Assembly (NCBI RefSeq): GCF_964340395.1 | Contig: NC_135549.1 | Coordinates: forward strand, 11,336,842 to 11,400,841 | DNA: 64,000 bases | DNA from: Glandiceps talaboti | Taxonomy: Eukaryota > Hemichordata > Enteropneusta > Spengelidae | Reading direction: 5' to 3' | Part shown: in pieces, positions 62,901 through 64,000 of the stretch | Layout of the letters: each line of letters starts with the position of its first letter | Numbering within the stretch: the first letter of the stretch is position 1 | The notes under the pieces: model-generated | The model's database searches: none | What the model was told of the DNA's origin: nothing | What the model saw: the letters and a program-made list of their open reading frames with translations, nothing else | Position numbers and translations under genes: made by a program

Positions 62901-64000
62901 CATATATAGTTAGTTAATATATATTGTTAAAAGGGGTCCCGCAAAAAGGACAATTTTCACAACGTTAGCCTTGCTAGTCCAAACTCTTGAAATAAAAACT
63001 ACAATAATCACTGTACTATTTATAGTTCAACACACTCACACAGCATGATGAAAGTGGCCAAATTATACGTAAAAACTATCGTTGATTTTTTCCCAACTTT
63101 AATAGGGGTAGCCGCAATCTTTGAACAAAGTCGATACACACTTTGAGGAAGAACGTCTTTCAGATCTCTGAAATCGATGCCTTGCGGCACGTACTCGAAT
63201 GAAGACACTTAGGTCTTCTGGTATGGTTGTTTTGAAGAAACGACGCTGCAATTTCCCCAGTCCTACAGTACTAATCAGCAGACGTGCCTACTCATTTTGA
63301 ATAAAGATTTACCGATTTGCCGATTTCTTTTCCTGATACAAAGGAATAGATGGACGTTTCGTTGTATATTGTCATTGGGGTCCCTTTTATAATAACCTCG
63401 ACGCTTTTAGCAAGATAGTTATCTCATTGAAATAGTAAGTTCTGCAGATGTACGTATTAGTGGGCGCTAATAGAAAAAAAGCTCAAGCGAACATGACTTT
63501 AAAAAGATCACCTCTCTGCCAAGCCGCCTGAGTACCTTTTACACTTACGTAATTACATCTATATACAGCGGCAGTATCAATTAACTTAGATACCTTCGTG
63601 TAGCAATTCTGAAAGATGTCAAACGCGTTATGATCTCAAAACGCTACGACTTCTCATTTCTGCCTTTGCTGACAGCCTGATTCCTAGGCAAACTATCGAT
63701 CGCTGATTTTCAATCGAGCATTTGAGAAAATTGATGAAAGAATACACAGATTGCATCGTCATGTTTGCCATTCCTTGTGTGTGACATTGTGCAGATGAAA
63801 GGTAACAGAAACCGCTTATGTATCCAGATGGTTTATGATTAGAAAAAAGCGTGTCCATGCATGTACACATTTTTCCTCAACACATAAAATATATCATATG
63901 AGTAATGATACTCCAATTTGAAAATCTATTGACACTTTGATGATTTCTGGACCGTTCAAAAGTAACAATTCCCATACCATATGGGTGTTTGAAAATAATA
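59960..64000. other. Non-coding stretch to the right edge
   Basis: AT-rich. Motif-free ORFs of 60-80 codons lie at 60120-60332 minus, 60792-61010 plus, 63020-63208 minus and 63628-63870 minus. At the right edge a minus-strand frame is open for 41 codons but is not recognised. Confidence 0.45.

Overview
This is animal nuclear DNA, most likely from a marine invertebrate. It is AT-rich (GC in the mid-30s percent by eye) and gene-poor, with very many long di- and tetranucleotide microsatellites, two kilobase-scale minisatellites and several nested mobile-element relics. There is no bacterial gene organisation, no rRNA, no convincing tRNA and no CRISPR array. The two clear genes (a ganglioside-type N-acetylgalactosaminyltransferase and a single-exon rhodopsin-class receptor) are metazoan families. 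I cannot name the species; a hemichordate-like or other deuterostome, or a lophotrochozoan, would fit equally well.

Layout. 1-867 (minus) is the 5' part of a B4GALNT1-like (GM2/GD2 synthase type) gene that runs off the left edge without a stop. 0.9-10.2 kb is non-coding, with G-rich dispersed repeats and microsatellites (TATG, AC/AT, TGTC/CGTC/ATGT, GA, CT). At 10.2-11.4 kb a 400-bp foldback element sits inside a CATA microsatellite, followed by a second possible terminal-inverted-repeat element. 11.4-19.3 kb is unremarkable. 19.5-22.6 kb is a 45-bp minisatellite of roughly 68 copies with higher-order structure. 22.6-36.3 kb is nearly featureless. 36.4-37.6 kb is a degenerate 40-bp minisatellite. 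43.5-44.6 kb (plus) is an intact orphan peptide-receptor-like GPCR, with a possible TATA box and 5'UTR intron upstream. 45-50.6 kb is rich in microsatellites with shared flanks. 51.0 kb has a perfect 21-bp hairpin, and 51.9-52.1 kb a possible cysteine-rich, GPS-like exon. 56.8-59.0 kb is a tandemly duplicated repeat whose second copy is split by a 1.37-kb insertion built of satellite-like arrays. 59.5-60.0 kb looks like the 3' end of a non-LTR retrotransposon. 60-64 kb shows nothing recognisable.

The two genes belong to unrelated processes (Golgi glycolipid/glycan synthesis; cell-surface signalling), and nothing suggests they act together. By a rough estimate from base composition, a handful of 100-codon ORFs are expected by chance in six frames of this much AT-rich DNA. 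Isolated 60-120-codon ORFs are therefore not treated as genes unless something else supports them. The 289- and 338-codon ORFs are far outside that expectation and carry family motifs.
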